64,000 bases of DNA from Pseudacidovorax sp. NFM-22 (GTDB lineage Bacteria > Pseudomonadota > Gammaproteobacteria > Burkholderiales > Burkholderiaceae_C): NCBI RefSeq assembly GCF_021401245.1, contig NZ_JACBFY010000004.1, forward strand, positions 1-64,000, in the 5' to 3' direction. Each line of letters opens with the position of its first letter. Position 1 is the first letter of the stretch. The notes under the pieces are model-generated. The model saw only the letters and a program-made list of their open reading frames with translations. It was not told the DNA's origin and did no database searches. Position numbers and translations under genes: made by a program. Below, piece after piece: positions 19,746 through 28,691 of the stretch.

Positions 19746-21284
19746 TCAGCCCAGGATGTCTTCGTGGAACAGCTTCCAGCTGTCCGGGGTGCGCACCCAG
19801 TACTGGCGGCGGGTGCGGCCGGTGCGTTCGCCGGCGACCACTTCGCCGAAGGTGGCGACCACGGTGTCGCGCTTGTCGTGCCACATCAGCACCGACGTGT
19901 CCTTGAGCTGGATGCTGCGGCCCTGGGCGGTGGCCAGCTCCTGGCGCAGCACGTTGTCGATGGGCACGGTGACCGGGCCTCGGCGGCTGGCGCGCTGGTA
20001 TTCGGTGGCGTAGAAGCTGCGCAGCCGCTCCTCGTTGCCGCCGCTGCGGGCCTGCAGCCAGGCGCTCAGCGCCGTCTCGAAGGGCTCGGCCAGCGTGCGC
20101 ACCTTGGGCGGTGCCACCCAGTCCAGGCTGCGGGCGATCACGACCGGCGTGGCGCCCACCTGCACCTTGCGCAGGATCTGCTTGAGGTCGGGGTTGGACA
20201 GCACCACGCAGCCGTCGCTGGCCTGGGGTGGCCGCGAGAACTGCTCGGGCGGCGTGCCGTGCAGCCAGATGCCGCTCCCCGTGCGCCCCAGCATGTTGTC
20301 GTAGGGGTTCGGGTAGTTGATGGGCAGGGCGCCGGCGCCGTAGAAGTCCTTCAGCGTGCGCGGATCCAGGTTGCTGGTGACGTAGTACACGCCCAGCGGC
20401 GTGCGGGCGTCGCCTTCGACGAGCTTGTCCGTGCCGGCCTTGCCCACCGAGATGTAGTAGTCCGCGGCCAGTTGCAGGCCGTTGGCCGTGTTCTCCAGCA
20501 GGTACAGCCGCGAGCGGGAGGCGTCCACGGCAATGGCATAGCGGCTGCGTTGCGACAGCGCCAGGAACTGCGAGGGGACGGTGCCCGGCGGTGGCCGGTC
20601 GCGCAGGGCCTGCAGGCGGCGCCGCGATTCCTCGTGCAGTTCGGTCAGGGTGGGATTGCCGCGCAGCCGGGCCAGGCTGGCCGCGTCGGCCAGGGCGGTG
20701 TTGGGCGGAATGCGGGTGGCCAGCAGGTCGCCGTACACCAGTTGCGCGAGCTGGAAATTGGGGTAGGTCTTGACCAGCGCGCGGGCCTTGTCCAGCGCCT
20801 GCTGCGTTTCGCCGCGGCCGAAGAGCTGATAGACCTCGATCAGCTGGGCCTCTGCGGCACCCCCCGCCTGCAGGATCGGGCCCGCGTCGTTGGGCGCACT
20901 CGGTACCGCGGACGCGTTGGCGGGCTGCACGGTGCCCATGGCGGGCGGATGCGCCACGACGCGGCTCGTGGCGACGGCAGTGGCCACCGTGGCCGCGGCG
21001 GCCGGAACGGCAGCGCGGGCTGCCGCCCGCACGGGCGTGCGCTCCGTGCGGCGAAGCGCCGTACGTCCTGCGGGGGCGGCTGCCGCAGTGCGGGCAGGCG
21101 CGGCGCGCGCAGCCTCCTTCTTGGAACGGGCGGCGGGCGCCGCGACGGATTTGGCGGGTGCCTTGCCCCGGGCATGGCGCTCCGCGGGAGCGGCCTGTGC
21201 CGCCATCGGCAGGCATGCTGCGAGCAGGCCCGCGGCCCATAGCCAGGCCGTGGAGGGCTTCAGGGAACTGGAGCGGTCCGCCAA
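19746..21284 (-). CDS. L,D-transpeptidase (YkuD/ErfK family) with C-terminal NTF2-like domain
   Basis: A 512-residue exported enzyme that would form 3-3 peptidoglycan cross-links or attach proteins to peptidoglycan. It has a signal peptide (LWAAGLLAACLPMAAQA), then an Ala/Arg-rich linker to about residue 130. The YkuD domain follows: YAIAVDASRSRLYLLEN, IWLHGTPP with the catalytic-region His, and ASDGCVVLSNPDL with the nucleophile Cys. The last 100 residues (RLRSFYATEYQ...RQYWVRTPDSWKLFHEDIL) resemble an NTF2-like fold. The next gene downstream in transcription is flp, over 500 bp away. The TPR protein gene lies 28 nt upstream, so the two probably form an operon. Confidence 0.9.
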   Translation of the reverse strand: MADRSSSLKPSTAWLWAAGLLAACLPMAAQAAPAERHARGKAPAKSVAAPAARSKKEAARAAPARTAAAAPAGRTALRRTERTPVRAAARAAVPAAAATVATAVATSRVVAHPPAMGTVQPANASAVPSAPNDAGPILQAGGAAEAQLIEVYQLFGRGETQQALDKARALVKTYPNFQLAQLVYGDLLATRIPPNTALADAASLARLRGNPTLTELHEESRRRLQALRDRPPPGTVPSQFLALSQRSRYAIAVDASRSRLYLLENTANGLQLAADYYISVGKAGTDKLVEGDARTPLGVYYVTSNLDPRTLKDFYGAGALPINYPNPYDNMLGRTGSGIWLHGTPPEQFSRPPQASDGCVVLSNPDLKQILRKVQVGATPVVIARSLDWVAPPKVRTLAEPFETALSAWLQARSGGNEERLRSFYATEYQRASRRGPVTVPIDNVLRQELATAQGRSIQLKDTSVLMWHDKRDTVVATFGEVVAGERTGRTRRQYWVRTPDSWKLFHEDILG

Positions 21285-21312
21285 GATCGGGAGCCGTTGC
21301 GTGTCGCCGGCC

Positions 21313-22548
21313 TCAGCCGCCGACGGTTTCCTTCACGATGCGCCACTTGCCGTGCACACGCTGCATCTCCAGCGTCTTGCGGCTGCTGACGTTCAGGCGG
21401 TCGGCGCGATAGCGCTGGCGGAACTTGGCGGTGGCCTTGTCGCCCTGCACCTCCACGTTCAGGCCTTCGACCTGCACGGTGATGCTGCTCTTGCCCACGA
21501 TGCGGGCGCGGCGCTCCTTCTCCCAGGCGGCGCGGCTGGCGCCGTCGGCTGGATCGAAGTTGGGGGCATAGGCAGCCAGGTAGCCGTCCATGTCCTGCTT
21601 GGACCAGGCGCTGGCCCAGGCACTGACGGCCGAGGCCACCTCGGTCTGGGCGGCGCTGCTGGCATCCGGCTTGGGGGCGGGCGCGGGTTCGGCAGGCTTG
21701 GGCGCGGGGGCGGCAGCGGGCACAGGCGCCGGGGCTGGCGCAGGCACTGCCGCAGGAGCCGGTGCGGGCGTCGGTGCCGCAACCGGCGGCTTGGCGGGTG
21801 CGGGTGCCGGAGGCGGCGGTGCGGGGGCCGGCTCCGGAGCCTTGGCGACCACCGTGGGAGCCGGTGCGGGCGCGGGCGGCGGGGGCGGTGCCTTCGCGAC
21901 GACCGCCGGTGCGGGGGCTGGCGTCGGAGCGGCCGCGGGCGCTGCGGCCGGTGCCTTGGCCACGGTCGCCGGTGCGCCCTTGCCGGCCAGCAGGGCCGCG
22001 CTCGGCGTGGTGAACAGCGTGCGGATCACGGCCAGCTTGGGCTGCACGGCGGCATTGCTCTTGTCGAGCTGCAGCGCCTTGCCATAGGCCTCGCTGGCGA
22101 GCCGGGCGTACACGTCGCCCAGGTTCTCGTAGGCCGTGGCGTAGCTGGAGTTGGTGCGGATCGCCCGCTCGAGCACGCCACGGGCCTTGTCGAAGTCGCC
22201 CTGGCCGGCGTAGATCACGGCCAGGTTGTTGTAGGGCTCGGGCAGGTTGGGCGCGTCGCGGGTGAGCTGCTCGAAGATGGCGATGGCCTCGGGGCGACGC
22301 CCGGCCTCGAGATTGGCCACGCCCTTGAGGAAGCGCATCTGCAGGTCCTGCGGCTTCTCGCGCAGGAACTTGTCGGCCTGGGCGAGGCCTTCGTCGAACT
22401 TGCGCTGCTGGATGAGTTGTTCGACGTTGTCGTACTCGTCCGCCCAGGCGGCCGCGAAGGGCAGGGCGCAGGCCAGCGCAACGGCCAGCAGACGCGACGG
22501 GATGCGGGAAGCGGATCGAGGCGGCTGGGCGGCTGCGGTCTTGGACAT
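21313..22548 (-). CDS. TPR protein with Pro/Ala-rich linker and NTF2-like C-terminus
   Basis: A 411-residue exported protein. A signal peptide (LLAVALACALPFAAAWA) is followed by TPR-like repeats to about residue 170 (NLPEPYNNLAVIYAGQGDFDKARGVLE region). A roughly 110-residue Ala/Pro linker comes next, with three VAKAP units. The C-terminal domain (VASAVSAWASAWSKQDMDGY, HGKWRIVKETVG) resembles the SnoaL/NTF2 fold. The same C-terminal fold type occurs in the neighbouring transpeptidase, suggesting joint action at the cell wall (inference). Start MSKTAAAQ is chosen over an upstream Met because it gives a normal signal peptide. Confidence 0.78.
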   Translation of the reverse strand: MSKTAAAQPPRSASRIPSRLLAVALACALPFAAAWADEYDNVEQLIQQRKFDEGLAQADKFLREKPQDLQMRFLKGVANLEAGRRPEAIAIFEQLTRDAPNLPEPYNNLAVIYAGQGDFDKARGVLERAIRTNSSYATAYENLGDVYARLASEAYGKALQLDKSNAAVQPKLAVIRTLFTTPSAALLAGKGAPATVAKAPAAAPAAAPTPAPAPAVVAKAPPPPPAPAPAPTVVAKAPEPAPAPPPPAPAPAKPPVAAPTPAPAPAAVPAPAPAPVPAAAPAPKPAEPAPAPKPDASSAAQTEVASAVSAWASAWSKQDMDGYLAAYAPNFDPADGASRAAWEKERRARIVGKSSITVQVEGLNVEVQGDKATAKFRQRYRADRLNVSSRKTLEMQRVHGKWRIVKETVGG

Positions 22549-22625
22549 GCGGGCAGGGGCTCTATCGGAACCGGCGGATTGTAGTGTCGCCCTTCCACGC
22601 ATTGTTTACTTTTATCCACACATGA

Positions 22626-22666
22626 ACGCCCCTTTCCTGTTGCCATCCGCAACGGGAAAGGGGCGT
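22626..22666 (-). terminator. Long stem-loop after the small exported protein gene (no U-run)
   Basis: A 12-bp perfect arm (ACGCCCCTTTCC with GGAAAGGGGCGT) continues through one T-G wobble into five more pairs (GTTGC with GCAAC), around a 5-nt loop. It starts 20 nt after the stop at 22687. No T-tract follows on the minus strand, so it may be an mRNA-stabilising or processing element rather than a classic terminator. Confidence 0.55.
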
Positions 22667-22686
22667 CGTGAGGAAGGCGGGCCCGA

Positions 22687-23079
22687 TCAGCGGGGCATGC
22701 GGGTCGGCGGCAGGGTGGTCACGGTCTCGCGGATGAGTCCGCCGCCGAGCACGCTGCCGTCGATGGTGGTGTCGCCCTGGCCGGTGACGCGCGCCTCGCA
22801 GGCCGCGCGGTCCACGCTGGTCTGGTGCAGCTGGCAACGCGCCAGGGCGTTGCGCCGGTAGGTGTCGGCGTTGGCGCTGCTCAGGTTGCCCTGGCGTGCG
22901 GCCTGTGCGGCGGCGCCCGCCTCGCGGATGCAGGCGGCGCGATCCTGCTGGATGTGGCCGCACATCGCGCGCTCCTGGCTGTACGTGCCGCTATCGGCGG
23001 CTTGAGCGAAGGGGCTTGCGAACAGGGCCCCGGTGGCGAGGGCCAGTGCGAAGCCGGCGTGACGAAGGGTCTTCTTCAT
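22687..23079 (-). CDS. Small exported Cys-containing protein, paralogue A
   Basis: A 130-residue protein of unknown function. The signal peptide is MKKTLRHAGFALALATGALFASPFAQA. The mature part has four Cys in pairs (MCGHIQQDRAACIREAG and ARCQLHQTSVDRAACEARV), so two disulfides are likely. It ends with a Gly-rich tail SVLGGGLIRETVTTLPP. It is clearly related to the neighbour at 23152-23544 by the DRAACEAR and GGG(L/I)IRETVT motifs, and so is a tandem duplicate. Confidence 0.8.
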   Translation of the reverse strand: MKKTLRHAGFALALATGALFASPFAQAADSGTYSQERAMCGHIQQDRAACIREAGAAAQAARQGNLSSANADTYRRNALARCQLHQTSVDRAACEARVTGQGDTTIDGSVLGGGLIRETVTTLPPTRMPR

Positions 23080-23151
23080 GGCGTTGCTCCTGGTGAGTGT
23101 GGACAGGAAAGGAATGGAATCAGCGTGCTGCGGACGACGCCTTGACGGGAA

Positions 23152-23544
23152 TCAGGGTCGGGGCGTAGCCGGCGCCGCGGGGATTGGCGTGACGGTTTCG
23201 CGGATGATCCCGCCGCCCATCACGCTGCCTTCGGTGGTGGTCGTGCCCGCACTGCTGCCGCGCACCCGCGCTTCGCAATCCGCGCGGTCGGCCGCGGGTT
23301 GAAGCTGGCAGCGCGCCATGGCGTTGGCACCGGCGTTGCCTTCCGCGGGGGCGGTCAGTCCGCCGCGGCGGGCTTCCTCGCGCGCCGCACCGGCCTCGCG
23401 GCGGCAGGCGGCGGGATCCTGGCGGCTGTCGCAGTCGGGAGCGGGCTGGGCCCAGGCCGTCCAGGCCGAGGCGGCCAGGGCGACGGCGAGGCCGCCGCGG
23501 AGCGCGGCTTGGCGCCAGGCACGGGGGGAAAGGGTCATGGGCAC
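23152..23544 (-). CDS. Small exported Cys-containing protein, paralogue B
   Basis: A 130-residue paralogue of the downstream gene, with the same order of features. It has a signal peptide (GLAVALAASAWTAWAQ), cysteines in DCDSRQDPAACRREAG and ARCQLQPAADRADCEARV, and the tail SVMGGGIIRETVTPIP. Identity is moderate, so the duplication is not recent. Start MPMTLSP; the second Met is equally possible. I know of no function for the family. Confidence 0.78.
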   Translation of the reverse strand: MPMTLSPRAWRQAALRGGLAVALAASAWTAWAQPAPDCDSRQDPAACRREAGAAREEARRGGLTAPAEGNAGANAMARCQLQPAADRADCEARVRGSSAGTTTTEGSVMGGGIIRETVTPIPAAPATPRP

Positions 23545-23714
23545 ATCCAGTCGCCCTGCGAGGGGCGTCGTTGTTCGATGCCCTGGACTATCGGCAGGCC
23601 CTCCGTCGTCCCGCTGTGGGACGCGGCTGCGAGCCGATTCGCGCCGACGGCGACCGCCGGTGTCGGACAGGTCGCACGCCGCCCCCGACCGTCTGCGCGG
23701 CCGAGGGTGGCGTT

Positions 23715-26294
23715 TCAGTCGGCTTTGGCGATGCGCTGCGCCAGATGCGCCAGCGCCTCCTCGACCTGGTCGACGAGGATGAGGGACAGGTCGCCCGGCG
23801 CCAGCCGCGCCAGCGCCGCGTCGATGGCCAGGAACTCGCCGCGGATCTCTTCCACATGGGCCGTGCGGCGGGCGCCCTGCAGGCCCTGCCGCAGCAGCGC
23901 GATCACCTCGCCGTCGGCTCGGCCGCGCTGGGCGGCGTCCTGGTAGAGGATGACGTCGTCGAAGGCCTCGCCCAGGATGGCCGTCTGGTCGCGGATGTCC
24001 TCGTCGCGGCGGTCGCCGGCGCCGCTGATGACCACCGAACGGCGCTTGGCCGGCAGCGTCTCGATGGCCGCCACCAGCGCCTTCATGGCGTCGGTGTTGT
24101 GGCCGTAGTCGGCGATGACCGTGGCGCCCTTGTAGTCCATCACGTTGAAGCGGCCGGGCACGCCGGCGGCGTCGTTCTTGAAGCTGGCCAGGCCGCGGCG
24201 GATGGTGTCCCAGTCCAGCCCCACGGCCCAGGCCGCGGCCACGGCGGCCATCACGTTCTCGACCTGGAAGGGCAGGGTGCCGCCGCGCGTGATCGGCACG
24301 TCGCGCAGCGCCACGCGCTCGCGCCAGGCGCCTTCGGCGGCGATCAGCGTGTCGCGGTCGACGTAGACCGTGCGCTTGCCCTGGGCCCGGTGCGTCGCCA
24401 TGACGGGGTGCTGGCGGTCGGCCGCGAAGTAGATGACATGGCCCGGGCAGGCGCCGGCCATGGCGGCCACCTGCGGGTCGGCCGCGTTGAGCACGCCCCA
24501 GCCGGTGGGCGCCACGTTGCGCACGATCACCCGCTTGACGGCGGCGAGGTCCTCCACCGTGTGGATGTAGTTCATGCCGAGGTGGTCGCCACTGCCCACG
24601 TTGGTCACCACGGCCACGGTGCAGCGGTCGAAGCCCAGGCCCTCGCGCAGCACGCCGCCGCGCGCCACCTCGAACACCGCCGCTTCCACCTCGGGATGCA
24701 GCAGCACATTGCGGGCGCTCTTGGGGCCGCTGCAGTCGCCGCTGTCGGTCTGGCGGCCGTTGACGTAGACGCCGTCGGTGTTGGTCATGCCGGTGACCAT
24801 GCCGCTGGCGGCCAGCAGGTGGTTGATCAGGCGCGTGGTGGTGGTCTTGCCGTTGGTGCCGGTGACGGCGATGACCGGCACGCGGCCGTCGTCGCCATCG
24901 GCATAGAGCTGGTCCACGATGGCTTCGCCCACCGGCCGGCCGCGGCCGAAGGAGGGGCTGATGTGCATGCGCAGGCCCGGCGCCGCATTGACCTCGACGA
25001 TGCCGCCGTGCTGCTCCTCCAGCGGGCGGATGACGTTCTCGCAGACCATGTCCACGCCGCAGATGTGCAGGCCCACCATCTGCGCCGCATCCACCGCGCG
25101 GGCGGCGATCTCGGGATGCACGGTGTCGGTGACGTCGGTGGCGGTGCCGCCGGTCGACAGGTTGGCGTTGTTGCGCAGCACCACGCGCTGGCCCAGGGCG
25201 GGCACGCTGTCGGGCGTCAGGCCCTGCGCCTCCAGCCGGCCGAGGGCGATGTCGTCCAGCCGGATCTTGGTGAGCGAGGTGGCATGGCCTTCGCCGCGGC
25301 GCGGGTCCTGGTTGACCACGTCCACCAGCTGTCGCACCGTGCTGTGGCCATCGCCGATCACCTGCGGCGGATCGCGCCGGGCGGCGGCGACCAGCCGGTC
25401 GCCCACCACCAGCAGGCGGTAGTCGAAGCCGGGCAGGAACTTCTCGACCATCACTTCGCCGTAGTGCGCGGCAGATGCGTAAGCGGCGTCGAACTGCTCG
25501 CGTGTGGCGATGTTCACCGTCACGCCCTTGCCCTGGTTGCCGTCCTGCGGCTTGGCGACCACGGGCAGGCCGATCTCCAGCGCCGCGGCCCAGCCGTCGT
25601 CCGCGCTGCTCACGGGCCGGCCCAGCGGCACCGGCACGCCGGCCGAATGCAGCAGCTGCTTGGTGAGTTCCTTGTCCTGCGCGATCGATTCGGCGATGCC
25701 CGAGGTGGCGTCGACCTCTGCGGCCTGGATGCGGCGCTGGCGCACGCCCCAGCCGAACTGCACCAGGCTGCCGGTGGTCAGGCGCCGGTACGGAATGCCG
25801 CGCGCCACGGCCGCATCGACGATGGAGCCGGTACTGGGGCCCAGGCGCTCGTCCTCGTCCAGTTCGCGCAGCTCGGCGATGGCGGCGGCGGAGTCGAAGC
25901 TGCCGCTGCCCTGAGGATCGATGGCGGCGTTGAGCAGCTGCGTGGCCATCTCGACCGCGCGGCGGCCGACGGCCTCCTCGGTGTACTGCACGGCCACCAG
26001 GAAGATGCCTTCCTCACGGGCCCGCGTGGTGCGGCCGAAGATCACCTCGCAGCCGGCCTGCGCCTGCAGCGCCACGGCGGCGTTCTCCAGCACATGGGCG
26101 GCGGTCAGCGGATGGCCCAGCACCACGGGGTGCAGCTCGCCGATGGTGGGGAAGAGGGCGCGCAGCCGCGGCTCGAAGCCGGGGATCTGCTCGACGGCCT
26201 GCTCGACGGCGCTGCAGGAGACGACCAGCTCGATGCAGGTGTGGCGGCTCCACAGGTTGGGGCCGCGCAGGGCACGGGTACGGATGATGTCCAT
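23715..26294 (-). CDS. cphA: Cyanophycin synthetase
   Basis: An 859-residue ATP-dependent ligase that alternately adds Asp and Arg to build multi-L-arginyl-poly-L-aspartate, a nitrogen store. The N-terminal domain (to about 160) is followed by an ATP-grasp domain (PVVAKPQDGNQGKGVTV, GVDMVCENV, EVNAAPGLRMH). A Mur-ligase-like domain comes next, with the intact P-loop VTGTNGKTTTTRL, then DYGHNTDAM and ISGAGDRRDEDI. The start ATG is 14 nt downstream of the cphA' stop. Both active sites look complete, unlike its neighbour. Confidence 0.96.
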   Translation of the reverse strand: MDIIRTRALRGPNLWSRHTCIELVVSCSAVEQAVEQIPGFEPRLRALFPTIGELHPVVLGHPLTAAHVLENAAVALQAQAGCEVIFGRTTRAREEGIFLVAVQYTEEAVGRRAVEMATQLLNAAIDPQGSGSFDSAAAIAELRELDEDERLGPSTGSIVDAAVARGIPYRRLTTGSLVQFGWGVRQRRIQAAEVDATSGIAESIAQDKELTKQLLHSAGVPVPLGRPVSSADDGWAAALEIGLPVVAKPQDGNQGKGVTVNIATREQFDAAYASAAHYGEVMVEKFLPGFDYRLLVVGDRLVAAARRDPPQVIGDGHSTVRQLVDVVNQDPRRGEGHATSLTKIRLDDIALGRLEAQGLTPDSVPALGQRVVLRNNANLSTGGTATDVTDTVHPEIAARAVDAAQMVGLHICGVDMVCENVIRPLEEQHGGIVEVNAAPGLRMHISPSFGRGRPVGEAIVDQLYADGDDGRVPVIAVTGTNGKTTTTRLINHLLAASGMVTGMTNTDGVYVNGRQTDSGDCSGPKSARNVLLHPEVEAAVFEVARGGVLREGLGFDRCTVAVVTNVGSGDHLGMNYIHTVEDLAAVKRVIVRNVAPTGWGVLNAADPQVAAMAGACPGHVIYFAADRQHPVMATHRAQGKRTVYVDRDTLIAAEGAWRERVALRDVPITRGGTLPFQVENVMAAVAAAWAVGLDWDTIRRGLASFKNDAAGVPGRFNVMDYKGATVIADYGHNTDAMKALVAAIETLPAKRRSVVISGAGDRRDEDIRDQTAILGEAFDDVILYQDAAQRGRADGEVIALLRQGLQGARRTAHVEEIRGEFLAIDAALARLAPGDLSLILVDQVEEALAHLAQRIAKAD

Positions 26295-26308
26295 GGGGCG
26301 GCCTCGTC

Positions 26309-28558
26309 TCAGGCGAGTTGCAGCGATTGGGCGGGCTGGCTCTGGTCCAGCTGCAGCGAGGCGGTGGCCAGTTGCAGGTCGGCCTCGAAGGCCTCGATGC
26401 CGGCACCGATCAGGTTCAACGGAATGGCCATGGCCCAGGCGGCGGCCACGGCGGCCAGCACGCTCTCGATGCCGACGCCGGCATGGTGGGCGCTCCACAC
26501 GGTCAGCCGTCCCAGCCCGGGCAGGAAGGACTCGCTGGTGCCATGGGCCAGCACGATGCGGTCCTGCCGTACCGTGACCACCTTGCCGCCGGCCGCCATG
26601 TGGGTGGCCAGGGGCGCGGCCTGCGGATCGGCGGCGTACAGGATCACGTCGCCGTCGCACAGCGGCGCCATGCCGGCCACGCGCGCATCCGCGGCATGGA
26701 GCACGGCGGTGCCGTAGTCCAGCACCACGTCGACCTGGGTGCGCAGCACCTTCACCATCTGGTCGCTCTCGGTGATGTCTTCGTGGGCGAGCTGATCGGC
26801 GCCTTCCAGGTCGGTCACGATGCCGACCTGGCAACGGTCGTAGGGCAGGCCGTCGGCCAGGATGGTGGCGGCGCCGTTCTCGATCACCACCGCCTCGACC
26901 TGCCGGTTGACCAGCAGCCGGCGTCCGGCGGCCCAGTGAGCGCTGTCGCGGGTGTCGACGCGGCGGCGGTCCAGGAACAGGCCGTCGCGGCAGGCCAGCC
27001 CCACATGGCGGCCCGACAGGCCCACCAGCCAGGCCACCAGGCGGGCCAGCACGGCGTTCTCGCGCGAGCCGGCCACGCCCACCACCGGGATGCGGCCGGG
27101 CCGTTCGTCGTCGGATTCGGGGAAGAGGTGGTCGCAGATGGCGCGGCCCACGGGGCGCGGCGAGCCCACGGCGGGTTTCAGGTGCATCAGCAGCCCAGGG
27201 CCGGCGTTGACCTCGACGATGGCGCCGCCCTGCGCCTGCAGCGGCCGGCCGACGTCCTCGCAGACCAGGTCGATGCCGGCGATGTCCAGGCCCACGGCGC
27301 GCGCGGCCAGGGTGGCGGCATAGGCGACCTCGGGATGGACCTGGTCGGTGCAGTCCACGCCCAGGTTGCCGTTGCGCTGGATGATGATCTCGCGGCCCGA
27401 CTCGGGCACCGACTCGCCGGTCAAGGCCTGCCGCTGCAGCTCCAGCTGCAGCTTGGCGTCGGTGGCCAGCACGATGAGGTCGAGCGGGAACTCCTCTTCC
27501 GAGCCGCGGCGCGGGTCGCTGTTGAGCTGGCTCTCGATCAACTCGGCCACGGTGGCGCGGCCATCGCCGGTCACGGTGATGATCTCGCCCCGCGCCGCGG
27601 CGACGACCTCGCCGCCGACCACGAGCAGCCGGTGCTCCTGCCCGCGGACGAAGCGCTCCACCATCACGCCGCTGCCTTCGGGCTCGGCCACGGCGAAGGC
27701 GGCCAGCACCTCGTCGCGGGTGCGCAGGTCCAGCGAGACGCCGCGGCCATGGTTGGCATCCACGGGCTTGACGGCCACGGGCAGGCCGATGTCCTCGGCG
27801 GCCTCCCAGGCCTCTTCGGCCGAGCCGACTTCCTGGCCTTCGGGCACCGGCACGCCGCAGCTGGCCAGCAGCGACTTGGTCAGCTGCTTGTCGCTGGCGA
27901 TGGATTCGCCGATGGCGCTGGTGTGGTCGGTCTCGGCGGTCCAGATGCGCTGCTGGCGGGCGCCATGGCCCAGCTGCACCAGGTTGCCGTCGTTCAGCCG
28001 CAGCGAGGGGATGCCGCGGTCGGTGGCGGCGGCCACGATGGCTGCCGTGCTCGGGCCCAGGTAGCACTCGTCCACCTTGGCCTTGACGGTGGCCACGGCC
28101 TTCTGCACCTCGGCGGCGTCGTAGGCATCGCCGTTGATGGCCGCCATCAGCAGCCGGTGGCCTTCATGCAGGGCGGTGCGGGCGACCTGCTCCTCGCGGG
28201 CGCGGAACACCATGCGGTAGACGCCGTGCTTCGACGTGCTGCGCGTCTGGCCGAAGCCGGTGGGCATGCCGGCCAGGTTGAGCAGCTCGATCACCACATG
28301 CTCCAGCACATGGCCGGCCCAGGTGCCTTCGGTGAGCCGCTGCAGGAAGCCGCCGCGCTCGCCCACGCCGCAGTGGTGCTCGATCAGCGCCGGCAGCAGG
28401 GCCGTCAGCCGCTCGGGAAAACCCTCGATCTTGTTGGAGGGAAAGTCTTCCAGCGGGCCGAGGTCCAGCCAGGTCTCCAGCACGGGGCGGTAGGTCCAGA
28501 CGTTGGGGCCGCGCAGGTAGCGGATGCGCAGCAGGCGGATGTCGTCGAAACGGGGCAT
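26309..28558 (-). CDS. CphA' / CphA2-like cyanophycin synthetase with degenerate Mur-ligase domain
   Basis: A 749-residue paralogue of CphA, about 110 residues shorter. The ATP-grasp half is well kept (PVAVKPVDANHGRGVSLDL, GIDLVCEDV, EVNAGPGLLMH). In the Mur-ligase half the P-loop has become VVGVAGSRENAVLA, without the GKT/S lysine, and the C-terminal ligase lobe is missing. Betaproteobacteria often carry such a second synthetase beside cphA. By comparison with CphA2 it may join pre-formed dipeptides using only the ATP-grasp site (inference). It is first in the minus-strand operon. Confidence 0.9.
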   Translation of the reverse strand: MPRFDDIRLLRIRYLRGPNVWTYRPVLETWLDLGPLEDFPSNKIEGFPERLTALLPALIEHHCGVGERGGFLQRLTEGTWAGHVLEHVVIELLNLAGMPTGFGQTRSTSKHGVYRMVFRAREEQVARTALHEGHRLLMAAINGDAYDAAEVQKAVATVKAKVDECYLGPSTAAIVAAATDRGIPSLRLNDGNLVQLGHGARQQRIWTAETDHTSAIGESIASDKQLTKSLLASCGVPVPEGQEVGSAEEAWEAAEDIGLPVAVKPVDANHGRGVSLDLRTRDEVLAAFAVAEPEGSGVMVERFVRGQEHRLLVVGGEVVAAARGEIITVTGDGRATVAELIESQLNSDPRRGSEEEFPLDLIVLATDAKLQLELQRQALTGESVPESGREIIIQRNGNLGVDCTDQVHPEVAYAATLAARAVGLDIAGIDLVCEDVGRPLQAQGGAIVEVNAGPGLLMHLKPAVGSPRPVGRAICDHLFPESDDERPGRIPVVGVAGSRENAVLARLVAWLVGLSGRHVGLACRDGLFLDRRRVDTRDSAHWAAGRRLLVNRQVEAVVIENGAATILADGLPYDRCQVGIVTDLEGADQLAHEDITESDQMVKVLRTQVDVVLDYGTAVLHAADARVAGMAPLCDGDVILYAADPQAAPLATHMAAGGKVVTVRQDRIVLAHGTSESFLPGLGRLTVWSAHHAGVGIESVLAAVAAAWAMAIPLNLIGAGIEAFEADLQLATASLQLDQSQPAQSLQLA

Positions 28559-28691
28559 GGATGCGTTGATAGGCGTTCGATGGAAGCGGGCAGGGACGCC
28601 GTCCGGCGTGCCCGGGTCAGTGGAGAGAATCGGCGCCCGACCGGCGCGCGGGTGGGACCTGCCACAGGTCCTCGACCATCCAACACAACGA

